Shown in pieces: positions 52,558 through 61,825 of a DNA stretch of 64,000 bases (position 1 is its first letter; each line of letters starts with the position of its first letter). The stretch is from Streptomyces sp. ATexAB-D23 (GTDB lineage Bacteria; Actinomycetota; Actinomycetes; Streptomycetales; Streptomycetaceae): assembly GCF_000373645.1 (NCBI RefSeq), contig NZ_KB892013.1, positions 288,722-352,721 of the forward strand, given 5' to 3'. Position numbers and translations under genes: made by a program. Under the pieces are notes generated by a model that did no database searches, was not told the DNA's origin, and saw only the letters and a program-made list of their open reading frames with translations.

Positions 52558-54231
52558 ATGACGCCGAATTCCTCCCCCTCCTCCACGGCCCCGAGCCGGA
52601 GAAGCTTCCTCGCCACGGGCGCGGTGGCCGCCGTCGCCGTGGCCGGCGGGGTGCCGCTGCTCGCCGCGTGCGGCGGCTCCGGCTCCGGTGCCGGGAGCAA
52701 GGAGGGCACGACCACGGGCAAGGCCCTGAAGAAGGTCGTGCCGAGCTACGCCCCGCTGAACCTCGTCGAGCCCGACGTCCCCGGTGTCAACGGTTCGAGC
52801 CCCGGCTTCACCAAGCTGCCGGACCCGCTGGTGGTCTCGGTCAAGTCGGTCCCGGGCAAGGGTTCGGAGTTCCGGGTCATGACCCCGCTGTGGGGCACGG
52901 TCCCGAAGAAGAACAACCCGTACTACACGGCCGTGAACAAGGCGGTCGGCGCGACGCTCAACTTCGACCCGCAGGACGGCAACACCTACCAGGACAAGAT
53001 CGGCGCGGTCCTCGCCGGCTCGGACATCCCGGACGTCATGACCATCCCCGGCTGGAACATGCAGGGACAGATCCGCAACGCGATCACCGCCAAGTTCGCG
53101 GACCTCTCCCCGTACCTGGCGGGCGACGCCGTCAAGAAGTACCCGAACCTGGCGAACATCCCGACCGGCGCCTGGCAGTACTCCGTCTTCGGCGGCAAGC
53201 TGCGCGGGCTGCCCATGCCGACGCCGGTCATCGGCAACGCGATCTTCTACCGCAAGGACCTCATCGGCTCCGGTGCCGTCCCGGCGAGCGCGGACGACCT
53301 GCTGGCCTTCGGCAAGGAGTACACCGCCCCCAAGAAGAAGGTCTGGGCCTTCGACGACCTGTGGACCTGCATCCAGAAGATCTTCGGCCTGCTGCCCGAC
53401 GCGCCGCACTACTGGCAGCTGGAGAACGGCAAGCTGGTCCACAAGATCGAGACGAAGGAGTACCGCGAGGCGCTCGCCTTCGCCCGCAAGCTCCACGACG
53501 GCGGTTACGTCCACCCGGACGCCGAGGCCAACAAGGACGCCGACGCCAAGATCCGCTTCACCAGCGGCCACGTCGTCATGTACAACGACGGCACCGGCGG
53601 CTGGAAGGGCATGGTCACCGAACAGGCCGCCGCCAACCCGAAGTTCGACATGCAGGCGCTCGACTTCTTCAGCCAGGACGGCGGCAAGCCGGTGCTGTGG
53701 CAGGACGACCCGGCGGGCATCTTCACCTTCCTCAGCAAGAAGCTGTCCAAGGCGAGGATCGAGGAGTTCCTCGCGATCGCCGACTACGCGGCCGCGCCGT
53801 ACGGCACCGAGGAGTTCATGCTCACCAACTACGGCGTGAAGGGCACCCACTACACGATCAAGGACGGGTCCCCGACCTACACCCCGCAGGGTGTCGAGGA
53901 GGCCCAGCCCTCCACCTTCCTGTTCGTCGCCTCGCCGCCCACCTCCATCGCCTACCCCGACCAGCCGCAGCTGGCCAAGGACTACGCCGGCTGGATGGCG
54001 CGCCAGGCCCCGCACGTCAAGAAGCCCCTCTTCTTCGGCATGCAGGTCGTCGAACCGCAGCGCTACGCCTCGCTGTACACACCGTTCGACGACCTCCAGA
54101 AGGACATCCGCCGCGGCCGCAAGAAGGTCAGCGACGTGGACGAAGCGGTGAACACCTGGAAGAAGAGCGGCGGCGACAAGCTCCGCGACTGGTACCAGGA
54201 CATTCTCGACAAGAACGGCTCCGGCAACTGA
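52558..54231 (+). CDS. Extracellular sugar-binding lipoprotein of ABC importer
   Basis: A 557-residue solute-binding protein. The N-terminus has a twin-arginine motif SRRSFLATG and a lipobox LAAC (Cys about residue 39), so it is probably exported folded by Tat and lipid-anchored. Its size and its pairing with LplB/YtcP-type permeases place it with the large oligosaccharide-binding proteins (LipO/YtcQ-like). It should capture oligosaccharides, here probably xyloglucan fragments. GAAGGG lies 8 bases before the ATG. It is the first gene of a seven-gene operon. Confidence 0.92.
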   Translation: MTPNSSPSSTAPSRRSFLATGAVAAVAVAGGVPLLAACGGSGSGAGSKEGTTTGKALKKVVPSYAPLNLVEPDVPGVNGSSPGFTKLPDPLVVSVKSVPGKGSEFRVMTPLWGTVPKKNNPYYTAVNKAVGATLNFDPQDGNTYQDKIGAVLAGSDIPDVMTIPGWNMQGQIRNAITAKFADLSPYLAGDAVKKYPNLANIPTGAWQYSVFGGKLRGLPMPTPVIGNAIFYRKDLIGSGAVPASADDLLAFGKEYTAPKKKVWAFDDLWTCIQKIFGLLPDAPHYWQLENGKLVHKIETKEYREALAFARKLHDGGYVHPDAEANKDADAKIRFTSGHVVMYNDGTGGWKGMVTEQAAANPKFDMQALDFFSQDGGKPVLWQDDPAGIFTFLSKKLSKARIEEFLAIADYAAAPYGTEEFMLTNYGVKGTHYTIKDGSPTYTPQGVEEAQPSTFLFVASPPTSIAYPDQPQLAKDYAGWMARQAPHVKKPLFFGMQVVEPQRYASLYTPFDDLQKDIRRGRKKVSDVDEAVNTWKKSGGDKLRDWYQDILDKNGSGN

Positions 54232-54271
54232 CGCGTACGACGCGCACCGATCGCACGTACGAGGACGAAGG

Positions 54272-54300
54272 GGCCGCCGGGCGCACGATGCCCGGCGGCC
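54272..54300. terminator. Hairpin between binding protein and permease genes
   Basis: Arms GGCCGCCGGGC (54272-54282) and GCCCGGCGGCC (54290-54300) around a 7-base loop, in the 100-base gap after the binding-protein gene. Such hairpins usually cut or stabilise the mRNA so the binding protein is made in excess over the permeases, and I read it as a partial terminator. Confidence 0.65.
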
Positions 54301-54331
54301 GGGGTCAGGAGCACGACATGGGGAGCACAGG

Positions 54332-55447
54332 GTGAAGTCACGGGCCACGGTCGCGGCCGCCCCGGACCGCACCGCCGACGGGGCGAGCGCCCCGGCCGGC
54401 GGGAGCGGCGCCGGGGACGGTGCCGGCAGGGACACCAGCGGCGTTCGAAGGGGCAGGGCCCGCTCGGACGGTGTCCGCGGATCCCGTACGGACAAGGGCG
54501 GCGGACGGGCGGACTCCGGTCCGCGGGCGGGCGGCATCACCTGGCGTCAGCGGCTGCGGCGCGACCGCACCCTGATCCTGATGACGATGCCGGCCATCGC
54601 GCTGCTGCTGATCTTCAACTACATCCCGCTGCTCGGGAACATCGTGGCCTTCCAGGACTACGACGTGTACGACCTGGGCATCACCGGCAGCCCCTTCGTC
54701 GGGTTCGACAACTTCACCCGGATCTTCGAGGACTACCGCTTCTGGGAAGTCCTCATCAACACGCTGGTCATCTTCGTCACCCAGCTCGTCCTGTTCTTCC
54801 CCATCCCCATCGCCATCGCCCTGCTGCTCAACACGATCATGAGCACCCGGGTCCGGGCGTGGGTGCAGGCGATCGTCTACCTGCCGCACTTCTTCTCCTG
54901 GGTGCTCGTCGTCACCGTGTTCCAGCAGATGTTCGGCGGCGCCGGTCTGGTCGCCCAGTGGCTGCGCGAACACGGTCACGAGGGCTTCGACCTGATGACC
55001 AACCCGGGCTTCTTCAAATTCCTGGTCAGCGCCCAGGCCGTGTGGAAGGACGCCGGCTGGGGTGTCATCGTCTTCCTGGCCGCGCTCGCCGCCGTCAACA
55101 CCGACCTGTACGAGGCCGCGGCGGTCGACGGGGCCGGCCGCTGGCGCCGCATGTGGCATGTCACCCTGCCCGCGCTGCGCCCGGTCATCGCCCTGCTGCT
55201 CGTCCTGCGGGTGGGCAGCGCGCTCAACCTCGACTTCGAGCAGATCCTGCTCCAGCGCGACCAGGTGGGCGCGGGCGCCTCGGAAATCCTGGACACCTAC
55301 ATCTGGTGGACGGGCATCAAGACCGGCGACTTCGGCTACGCGGCCGCCGCCGGCATCTTCAAGGGACTGTTCAGCGTCGCCATGGTGCTGGGTGCCAACA
55401 AGGTCGCCCACATGCTGGGCGAGCAGGGGGTGTACTCCAAGAAATGA
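54332..55447 (+). CDS. LplB-type sugar ABC permease
   Basis: A 371-residue integral membrane permease. About 75 disordered charged residues precede the first helix. Six helices follow, starting at 'LILMTMPAIALLLIFNYIPL'. The ATPase-contact EAA loop is EAAAVDGAGRWRRMWHVTLP. The GTG at 54332 has GGGGAG 6 bases upstream; a nearby ATG at 54318 hits a stop after four codons. It pairs with the next permease. No ATPase is encoded here, so a shared MsiK-type ATPase is expected, as for most Streptomyces sugar importers. Confidence 0.92.
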   Translation: MKSRATVAAAPDRTADGASAPAGGSGAGDGAGRDTSGVRRGRARSDGVRGSRTDKGGGRADSGPRAGGITWRQRLRRDRTLILMTMPAIALLLIFNYIPLLGNIVAFQDYDVYDLGITGSPFVGFDNFTRIFEDYRFWEVLINTLVIFVTQLVLFFPIPIAIALLLNTIMSTRVRAWVQAIVYLPHFFSWVLVVTVFQQMFGGAGLVAQWLREHGHEGFDLMTNPGFFKFLVSAQAVWKDAGWGVIVFLAALAAVNTDLYEAAAVDGAGRWRRMWHVTLPALRPVIALLLVLRVGSALNLDFEQILLQRDQVGAGASEILDTYIWWTGIKTGDFGYAAAAGIFKGLFSVAMVLGANKVAHMLGEQGVYSKK

Positions 55448-56415
55448 CAACTCTCCTGGACCACGAGAAGGACCCGGCGGCCCCCGCACCCCCTGCGGAG
55501 ACTCCGCTCCAGCGCGCCCTGCGCATCGAACCCCGCCCGGTGTGGGAGGAGGAGCCGACCAAGACGGGACTCGCCTTCAAGGGCTTCGGCCTCGTCGCGA
55601 TCTGCGCGGTCATCATCATCCCGATCTGGGTGGTGCTGGTCACCAGCCTCTCCGACACCAAGACCATCAACGACGCGGGCGGCCTGGTCGTCTGGCCCAA
55701 GCACATCACCTTCGTCGCGTACAAGGAGCTGCTGAGCGGGGGCGCGGTGACCCGCGCGGCCGCCGTGAGCGTGGGCCTCACCGTCGTCGGTACGGCCGTC
55801 AGCATGATCGTCTCGGTCCTGTGCGCGTACGGGCTGAGCCGCCGCGACTCCTACGCGCACCGTCCGCTGCTGATGACGCTGATGGCGACGATGTTCTTCG
55901 GCGCCGGCCTCATCCCGACGTATCTGCTGGTCACCGGCATCGGTCTGAGCGACAGCTACTGGTCGATGATCCTGCCCAGCGCGATCAGCGTCTTCAACGT
56001 GCTGGTCCTGCGCGGCTTCTTCATGGACACCGCGCCCGAACTCATCGACGCGGCCCGCATCGACGGCGCCGGTGAGTGGCGCATCCTGCTCCAGATCATC
56101 ATGCCGCTGTCGCGTGCGGTGATCGCCGTGATCTCGCTCTTCTACGCGGTCGGCTACTGGAGCCAGTGGTTCAACGCGATGCTCTACATCCAGGACAGCG
56201 ACAAGTACCCGCTCCAGATGATCCTGCGCCAGCTGGTCCTTCAGCACCAGGTGCCGCCCGGCGCCATGGGCGCGGCCGTCAGCAGCGGCCAGATCAACAG
56301 CCTCGCCGTGCAGATGGCCGTCATGATCCTCGCCCTGATCCCGGTCGCGGTGCTGTCGCCCTTCGTCCAGAAGCACTTCCAGAAGGGCATGCTGACCGGC
56401 GCCGTGAAGGGCTGA
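55444..56415 (+). CDS. YtcP-type sugar ABC permease
   Basis: A 323-residue membrane permease, second half of the importer. About 40 cytoplasmic residues precede six helices ('FGLVAICAVIIIPIWVVLV' first). The EAA loop is DAARIDGAGEWRILLQIIMPL. Its ATG overlaps the stop of the first permease (ATGA). 'GYWSQWFNAMLYIQDSDKYP' is typical of the YtcP branch. Confidence 0.92.
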   Translation: MTTLLDHEKDPAAPAPPAETPLQRALRIEPRPVWEEEPTKTGLAFKGFGLVAICAVIIIPIWVVLVTSLSDTKTINDAGGLVVWPKHITFVAYKELLSGGAVTRAAAVSVGLTVVGTAVSMIVSVLCAYGLSRRDSYAHRPLLMTLMATMFFGAGLIPTYLLVTGIGLSDSYWSMILPSAISVFNVLVLRGFFMDTAPELIDAARIDGAGEWRILLQIIMPLSRAVIAVISLFYAVGYWSQWFNAMLYIQDSDKYPLQMILRQLVLQHQVPPGAMGAAVSSGQINSLAVQMAVMILALIPVAVLSPFVQKHFQKGMLTGAVKG

Positions 56416-56461
56416 CTCCGCGCCGTTTCCCCCTCCCCCTCCCGTCCGGAAGGTGTTCGCC

Positions 56462-56785
56462 ATGCGCGCTTCGTCCGCGCCCACGCCCCGCCGCAGAACC
56501 CGGGGCGCGACGTCCGTCCCGCGCGCGGGCGGACTCCCCCTGGGTGCTCCGCGGTCCAAGGTGGCGACGGCGCCCGGCCGCAGCGGCGACCTGTGGCTGT
56601 CGGCGAAGGACAACGGGGTGGCGGTGCTCCGCTCCGACGACGCGGGCCCCACCCGGGCGCGCGTCAACGACGACTCCCACCAGTGGGGCTGGACCGGCGA
56701 AGTGATCACCGGCGATCCCCGCGTCCACGGCCGCGTCCACCTGGGCACCAACGGCCGCGGCATCCAGTACGCACAACCCCAGTGA
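56462..56785 (+). pseudogene. Remnant of a GH74 xyloglucanase
   Basis: A 107-codon frame between permease and GH42 genes. After about 25 basic residues resembling a worn export signal, it reads SKVATAPGRSGDLWLSAKDNG, then LRSDDAGPTRARVNDDSHQW, then GEVITGDPRVHGRVHLGTNG and RGIQYAQP. These are the late blade motifs and the C-terminal signature of GH74 xyloglucanases, which are normally over 700 residues. Most of the two seven-bladed propellers, including the catalytic Asp residues, is missing. The junction near DNG/LRSDD suggests a deletion between similar repeats that kept the frame. A GGAAGG site still precedes the ATG, so a short protein may be made, but enzymatic activity is not expected. 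Confidence 0.82.
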
Positions 56786-56796
56786 GGAACGACGCC

Positions 56797-58773
56797 ATGC
56801 CGTCCCTGCGCGACGCGGCCCGTGGCCGCATCCTCTTCGGAGGCGACTACAACCCCGAGCAGTGGCCCGAGGAGGTGTGGGAGGACGACGTCCGGCTGAT
56901 GAAGGAGGCCGGCGTCAACTCCGTCACGCTCGGTGTCTTCTCCTGGGCGAAGATCGAACCCCGTCCCGGCGCCCGTGAGTTCGGGTGGCTGGACCGGCTG
57001 ATGGACCTCATGCACACACACGGCATCGGCGTCGTGCTCGCCACCCCGACCGCGTCCCCGCCGCCCTGGATGGGGGCGCGGCACCCGGAGACCCTGCCCC
57101 GGGCGGAGGACGGGTCCATCGTCTGGTACGGCTCGCGCCAGCAGTTCTGCGCCAGCTCCCCGGTCTACCGGCGCTACGCCGCCGCGCTCACCGAGGACCT
57201 CGCCGCGCGGTACGCGGAGCACCCCGCGCTCACCGTGTGGCACATCAACAACGAGTACTGCACGCACTGCTGGTGCGACGAGACGGCGGTCCACTTCCGC
57301 CGCTGGCTGTGCGCCCGTTACGGGACGCTCGACGCGCTCAACGAGGCGTGGGGCACGGCGTTCTGGAGCCAGCACTACGACTCCTGGTCGGAGATCCTGC
57401 CGCCGCGCAAGGCGCAGTACATGAAGAACCCGACGCAGGTGCTGGACTTCAAGCGGTTCACGTCCGACGCGCTGATGGAGTGCTTCGCCGCCGAGCGGGA
57501 CATCGTCGCCCGGCACACCCCGCACATCCCCGTGACGACGAACTTCATGCCGCTGTGGTCGGGGCAGGACGCCTGGGCCTGGGCCGCCGAGGAGGACATC
57601 GTCTCGGTCGACATCTACCCGGACCCCCGGGACCCATGGGGCGGCCAGTACAACGCGATGCTCGCCGACATGACGCGTTCCCAGGCGGCCGGCCCGTGGA
57701 TGCTGATGGAGCAGGCGGCGGGCGCGGTCAACTGGCGGGGCGTCAACCACCCCAAGCCCGAGGGGCTGAACCGGCTCTGGTCGCTCCAGTCGGTGGCGCG
57801 CGGCGCCGACGCCGTGTGCTACTTCCAGTGGCGCCAGTCCCGGCAGGGCTCGGAGAAGTTCCACTCGGGGATGCTCGGGCACGCGGGTGAGCACGGCCGC
57901 GCCTTCCGCGAGACCAGGCGGCTGGGCGCCGAACTCGCCGCGATCGGCCCGGCGGTGGCCGGCACCCCCGTGGCAGCCGATGTCGCGGTCCTGCACGACT
58001 GGGACGCGTGGTGGGCGGGTGCGCAGGAGGGCAGCCCTTCCGCGCTGCTGGACTACACCGAGGTGGTGCGGCGCTGGCACCGGGCGCTGTGGGAGAACGG
58101 GACCGCGGCCGAGTTCGCCCGCCCCGACGCCGATCTCAGCCGCTTCAAGGCCGTCGTCGTCCCGCACCTCTACCTGCTCGGCGACGCGGCGATCGACAAC
58201 CTCGTGGCGTACGTGCGCGGCGGCGGCCGGCTGGTGTGCGGCTTCTTCACCGGGATCGCCGACGTGGACGACCGGATCAGGCCGGGCGGGATGGACGTTC
58301 GGCTGCGCGAGCTGTTCGGCATCCGCACCCTGCACGAGTGGTGGCCGCTGGAGGCGGACACGGCCGTGAAGTGCGACGGCTTCCGGGGCACCGTGTGGTC
58401 GGAGGAGCTGGAGGCGGCCGAGGGCACGGAGGTGGTGGCCTCCTACCGCGAGGGCGAGCTGTCCGGGCTGCCCGCGGTGCTGCGCAGGGGCGGCGCGACG
58501 TATGTGTCGACCCTGCCGGAGCCCCCGGCGCTGCGGGCGCTCGTGGGCGACGTGGTCCGTGCGGCGGGTGTGCGGCCGGTCCTGTCCGGGCTGCCGGAGA
58601 GCGTGGAGGCGGTCCGCCGCGGCGAACTGCTCTTCCTGCTCCACCACGGCCGCGAAATGGTCACCGTGACGGTCCCCGGCGCGTACGAGGACCTGTTGAC
58701 CGGGCGCGTGGTGACGGACCGGGTCGCGCTCGGCCGCTACGGCGTCGCCGTGCTGCGGAGCACCGCACCATGA
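56797..58773 (+). CDS. GH42 beta-galactosidase
   Basis: A 658-residue intracellular family 42 enzyme hydrolysing terminal beta-galactosyl (some also alpha-L-arabinosyl) groups. The N-terminal signature ILFGGDYNPEQWPE is at residues 12-25. The acid/base Glu153 is in HINNEYC, the nucleophile Glu305 in WMLMEQAAG, and a zinc-type Cys cluster CTHCWC is at 155-160 with Cys118. GAGGA lies 8 bases before the ATG. In this locus it would remove the galactose that caps xylose branches of xyloglucan, after fucose removal by the coupled GH95. Confidence 0.94.
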   Translation: MPSLRDAARGRILFGGDYNPEQWPEEVWEDDVRLMKEAGVNSVTLGVFSWAKIEPRPGAREFGWLDRLMDLMHTHGIGVVLATPTASPPPWMGARHPETLPRAEDGSIVWYGSRQQFCASSPVYRRYAAALTEDLAARYAEHPALTVWHINNEYCTHCWCDETAVHFRRWLCARYGTLDALNEAWGTAFWSQHYDSWSEILPPRKAQYMKNPTQVLDFKRFTSDALMECFAAERDIVARHTPHIPVTTNFMPLWSGQDAWAWAAEEDIVSVDIYPDPRDPWGGQYNAMLADMTRSQAAGPWMLMEQAAGAVNWRGVNHPKPEGLNRLWSLQSVARGADAVCYFQWRQSRQGSEKFHSGMLGHAGEHGRAFRETRRLGAELAAIGPAVAGTPVAADVAVLHDWDAWWAGAQEGSPSALLDYTEVVRRWHRALWENGTAAEFARPDADLSRFKAVVVPHLYLLGDAAIDNLVAYVRGGGRLVCGFFTGIADVDDRIRPGGMDVRLRELFGIRTLHEWWPLEADTAVKCDGFRGTVWSEELEAAEGTEVVASYREGELSGLPAVLRRGGATYVSTLPEPPALRALVGDVVRAAGVRPVLSGLPESVEAVRRGELLFLLHHGREMVTVTVPGAYEDLLTGRVVTDRVALGRYGVAVLRSTAP

Positions 58774-61013
58774 CCGCACGCGCGCACATCGACTCCACCT
58801 GGGAACCGTGCCCCGCCGCCCGCTGGGAGGACGCCTTCCTCGCCGGCAACGGCCGGCACGGGGCCATGGTGTACGGGGACCCGGCCGACGACCGGGTCGT
58901 CGTCAACCACCACACCCTGGTCCGGCCCAACGGCAGCGAGCACCTCCGCCCGCCCGAACTCGCGGACCGGCTGGACCGGTTGCAGAGCGCCCTGCTCGCC
59001 GGGGACACCACGGCGGCGGAACGCTTCGGCGACGGCCGCCCGCTGGTGTGGGTGCAGCCCTTCCACCCCGCCTTCCAGACCCGTATCCGCCCCACGCCCG
59101 ACGACGCCCCCGCGACGGTCCCGGCCGCGGACTACCGGCGCTCGGTCGACTTCGCCACCGGGGAGATCACGGCCGTCCGCGAGGCGCGGCGCAGCCGGGT
59201 CTTCGTCTCGCGCGCCGACGACGTGATCGTCCAGTACGTCACAGGACCGGGGCTCGCGGTGGACCTGACCCTGGACCACGCCCTGCCGGGTGCCCCGCCG
59301 CGCCTGGCCGTGGGGCGCAGCACCGTGCTGACCCCGGACGGTGCCCGGCTGTCGCTGCGGGCCGGCTATCCGGACAGTGAACTCGCGTACACCGGGGTGA
59401 CGGTGGTGCGGGCGGAGGGCGGCCGGGTGTCCGTGGCGGGCGAGGGCGTCCGGGTCGAGGGCGCCAGGAGCCTGCTGCTGCTCACCCGGGTGCGCCGGCA
59501 CACGGGCCATCTGGACCTGGCGGCGGAGTGCGCCGCGCTGCCCCGGGACGATTACGCGACGCTGTTCGCCCGGCACTGTGCGCTGCACCGCCCGGCCTTC
59601 GAGCGGGCGGCCCTCACGCTGGACGCCGATCCGGACGAACGGCTGCTTCCCGGGAGCGAGTTGATCCGGCGGCCGGACAGCCCCGCGCTCCTTGAGCGGC
59701 TGTTCGCAGCGGGGCGCTACCACCTGCTGTCCGCGTCCGGGGCGCTGCCGCCCCGGCTGACCGGGCTGTGGACGGGTGACTGGGACACCGCCTGGTCGGG
59801 GGCGTTCACCACCAACGCCAACCTCAACCTCCAGATCGCCTCGGCCGCGGCCGCCGCGCTGCCGGAGGTGTCCGAGGCCCATGGAGCGCTGGTGTACGGG
59901 CAGCTCGCCGACTGGCGGGACAACGCGCGGGCGATCTTCGGTGCGCGCGGCATCGTCGCCCCGTCGCACACCGACGGCGAGTCCGGCCACACCCGGCACT
60001 ACCAGCGCGCGTACCCGCTGCATCTGTGGACGGCGGGTGCGGACTGGCTGCTGGAACCGCTGGTCGAGCACGCCGAGACGACCGGGGTGACGGACCCCCG
60101 GCTGACGGCCGCACTGGACGAGGCCGCCCTGTTCTACGAGGACTTCCTGACCCGCACCGGTCCCGACGGTTCGGTGGCCGTGGTCCCCTCGTACTCGCCG
60201 GAGAACCGTCCGGCGAACGCGAGCTGGGGGACGGTCAACGCGACGATGGACCTCGCGGCGGCCCGCCACGCCCTGACCGTCCCGGCCGGCCGCTCCCCCG
60301 CCCATCCGGCCTCCGCGCGGCGGCGGGCGCTGGCGGAACGGCTCCCCGGCTACCGGGTCAACGAGGACGGCGCGCTCGCCGAGTGGGCGTGGCCGGGGCT
60401 GGCGGAGACGTACGACCACCGCCACCTCAGCCACCTCTACCCGGTGTGGCCGCTGGACGCGGTCAATCCGTACGACACCCCGGAGCTGGCGGCCGCCGCG
60501 CACCGGGCGCTGGAGCTGCGCGGCGCCGAGAACGACTCCGCGCACGGCCATCTGCACCACGCGCTGATCGCCGCGCGCCTGCGGGACGGGGCGCGGGCCT
60601 CGGCCTCCGTGCGGTCGGTCCTGGCGGGCGACTTCTTCCACGACTCGTTGATGAGCGCCCACTACCCGTCCCGCGACGTCTACAACGCGGACGCGGCCCA
60701 CGCCCTGCCCGCCGCGGTCATCGAGTCGCTCGTCCAGTCGACGCCGGACCGGCTGGTCCTGCTGCCCGCGCCCCTCGCGGGCTGTCCGGGCGGTGAACTG
60801 CGCGGTGTGCGTACGCGGTTCGGCGCCGGGCTCGATCTGCGCTGGTCGGCGGACGGCACCGCGACCGCCGTCCTGCACCCCACACGTGACGCCCGTGCCG
60901 ATCTCCGTACGGGCGACGGCCACACCTTCACCGATGCCTTCGCCGGCTCCCCCTCCACTCTTCTGGAGCTGACGGCCGGCGTGGACCGCGTCCTCGAACT
61001 GGAGCCGCGGTAG
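58770..61013 (+). CDS. GH95 alpha-L-fucosidase
   Basis: A 747-residue family 95 enzyme, inverting alpha-L-fucosidase (some members act on alpha-L-galactose). Recognisable parts are the N-terminal beta domain (PAARWEDAFLAGNGRHGAMV), the barrel motif TTNANLNLQ with Asn351 and Asn353 matching the water-activating Asn pair, VVPSYSPENRPA with Glu478 as general acid, and YDHRHLSHLYPVWPLDAV near the end of the barrel. No signal peptide. The ATG overlaps the GH42 stop as ATGA, which links defucosylation to degalactosylation. Confidence 0.92.
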   Translation: MTARAHIDSTWEPCPAARWEDAFLAGNGRHGAMVYGDPADDRVVVNHHTLVRPNGSEHLRPPELADRLDRLQSALLAGDTTAAERFGDGRPLVWVQPFHPAFQTRIRPTPDDAPATVPAADYRRSVDFATGEITAVREARRSRVFVSRADDVIVQYVTGPGLAVDLTLDHALPGAPPRLAVGRSTVLTPDGARLSLRAGYPDSELAYTGVTVVRAEGGRVSVAGEGVRVEGARSLLLLTRVRRHTGHLDLAAECAALPRDDYATLFARHCALHRPAFERAALTLDADPDERLLPGSELIRRPDSPALLERLFAAGRYHLLSASGALPPRLTGLWTGDWDTAWSGAFTTNANLNLQIASAAAAALPEVSEAHGALVYGQLADWRDNARAIFGARGIVAPSHTDGESGHTRHYQRAYPLHLWTAGADWLLEPLVEHAETTGVTDPRLTAALDEAALFYEDFLTRTGPDGSVAVVPSYSPENRPANASWGTVNATMDLAAARHALTVPAGRSPAHPASARRRALAERLPGYRVNEDGALAEWAWPGLAETYDHRHLSHLYPVWPLDAVNPYDTPELAAAAHRALELRGAENDSAHGHLHHALIAARLRDGARASASVRSVLAGDFFHDSLMSAHYPSRDVYNADAAHALPAAVIESLVQSTPDRLVLLPAPLAGCPGGELRGVRTRFGAGLDLRWSADGTATAVLHPTRDARADLRTGDGHTFTDAFAGSPSTLLELTAGVDRVLELEPR

Positions 61014-61047
61014 CACTTCCCCCCACCCCCACCATGGAAGGACAACC

Positions 61048-61761
61048 ATGGCACGACGCACCCGCACACTCAGCAGGTTCGCACTGGCGCCGGCCGCGGC
61101 GCTGGCGGCGCTCATCGGCTTCGCCGCCGCCCCCGCCCAGGCCGCGGCCTGGTCCTCGTCGGACCAGTGGGGCACGTACAACACCTCGGACGGCTACACC
61201 CTCTACAACAACATCTGGGGTTCGGGCGCGGGCTCCCAGAGCATCTGGGCCAACTCCTCGTCGGACTGGGGCGTCTGGGCGGACCACCCGGACACCGGCG
61301 GGATCAAGTCGTATCCCAACGCCAAGAAGGTGGTGGACAAGCCCCTCACCTCGCTGTCGTCGCTCACCAGTACGTACAACGTCACCGTCCCGTCGTCCGG
61401 TGCCTACAACACCTCGTACGACATCTGGGACAGCGACTACGACTACGAGGTGATGCTGTGGGTCAACCACACCGGCGCCGTGGGCCCGCTCGGCAGCTCA
61501 CAGGGCACCGTGACGCTCGGTGGTCACACCTGGACCGTCTACAAGGGTGACAACGGCTCCAACGAGGTGTTCTCTTTCCTGCGCACGTCGGACTCCGCCT
61601 CGGGCACGGTGGACATCCTGCCGATCCTGAAGTGGATCAAGGACACCAAGGGCTGGTGGGGCGACGAGACCATCGGCGACGTCCAGTTCGGCTACGAGAT
61701 CACCTCGTCGGCGGGCGGGCTGGACTTCCGGACCAACTCGTTCGGTGTGTCGTTCAGCTGA
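61048..61761 (+). CDS. Secreted GH12 endo-glucanase, probable xyloglucanase
   Basis: A 237-residue protein with Sec signal peptide (cleavage near APAQA-AAW, residue 32) and a complete family 12 jelly-roll. The nucleophile Glu134 is in YEVMLWV and the acid/base Glu217 in FGYEITS; YNTSYDIWDSDYD is the usual approach to the active site. No carbohydrate-binding module. GH12 enzymes cleave internal beta-1,4-glucan bonds of cellulose, mixed-linkage glucan or xyloglucan; the neighbours argue for xyloglucan. It is the last gene of the operon, 34 bases after GH95, GGAAGG 7 bases upstream. Confidence 0.93.
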   Translation: MARRTRTLSRFALAPAAALAALIGFAAAPAQAAAWSSSDQWGTYNTSDGYTLYNNIWGSGAGSQSIWANSSSDWGVWADHPDTGGIKSYPNAKKVVDKPLTSLSSLTSTYNVTVPSSGAYNTSYDIWDSDYDYEVMLWVNHTGAVGPLGSSQGTVTLGGHTWTVYKGDNGSNEVFSFLRTSDSASGTVDILPILKWIKDTKGWWGDETIGDVQFGYEITSSAGGLDFRTNSFGVSFS

Positions 61762-61776
61762 GCCGTACGCACAAGA

Positions 61777-61804
61777 GAGCCGGCCCCCGCGCGGGGGCCG
61801 GCTC
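61777..61804. terminator. 28-bp perfect palindrome, two-way terminator
   Basis: GAGCCGGCCCCCGC and GCGGGGGCCGGCTC meet without a gap (the loop forms from the centre). It closes both the GH12 operon and the convergent lacI gene. Confidence 0.85.
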
Positions 61805-61825
61805 GCGCGCGTGTCGTCCGAGGGC

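Noticed and set aside
55336..58779. 1147-codon minus-strand frame opposite permease and GH42
   Set aside because: Antisense shadow of genes with catalytic motifs; no ribosome site and no recognisable domain.
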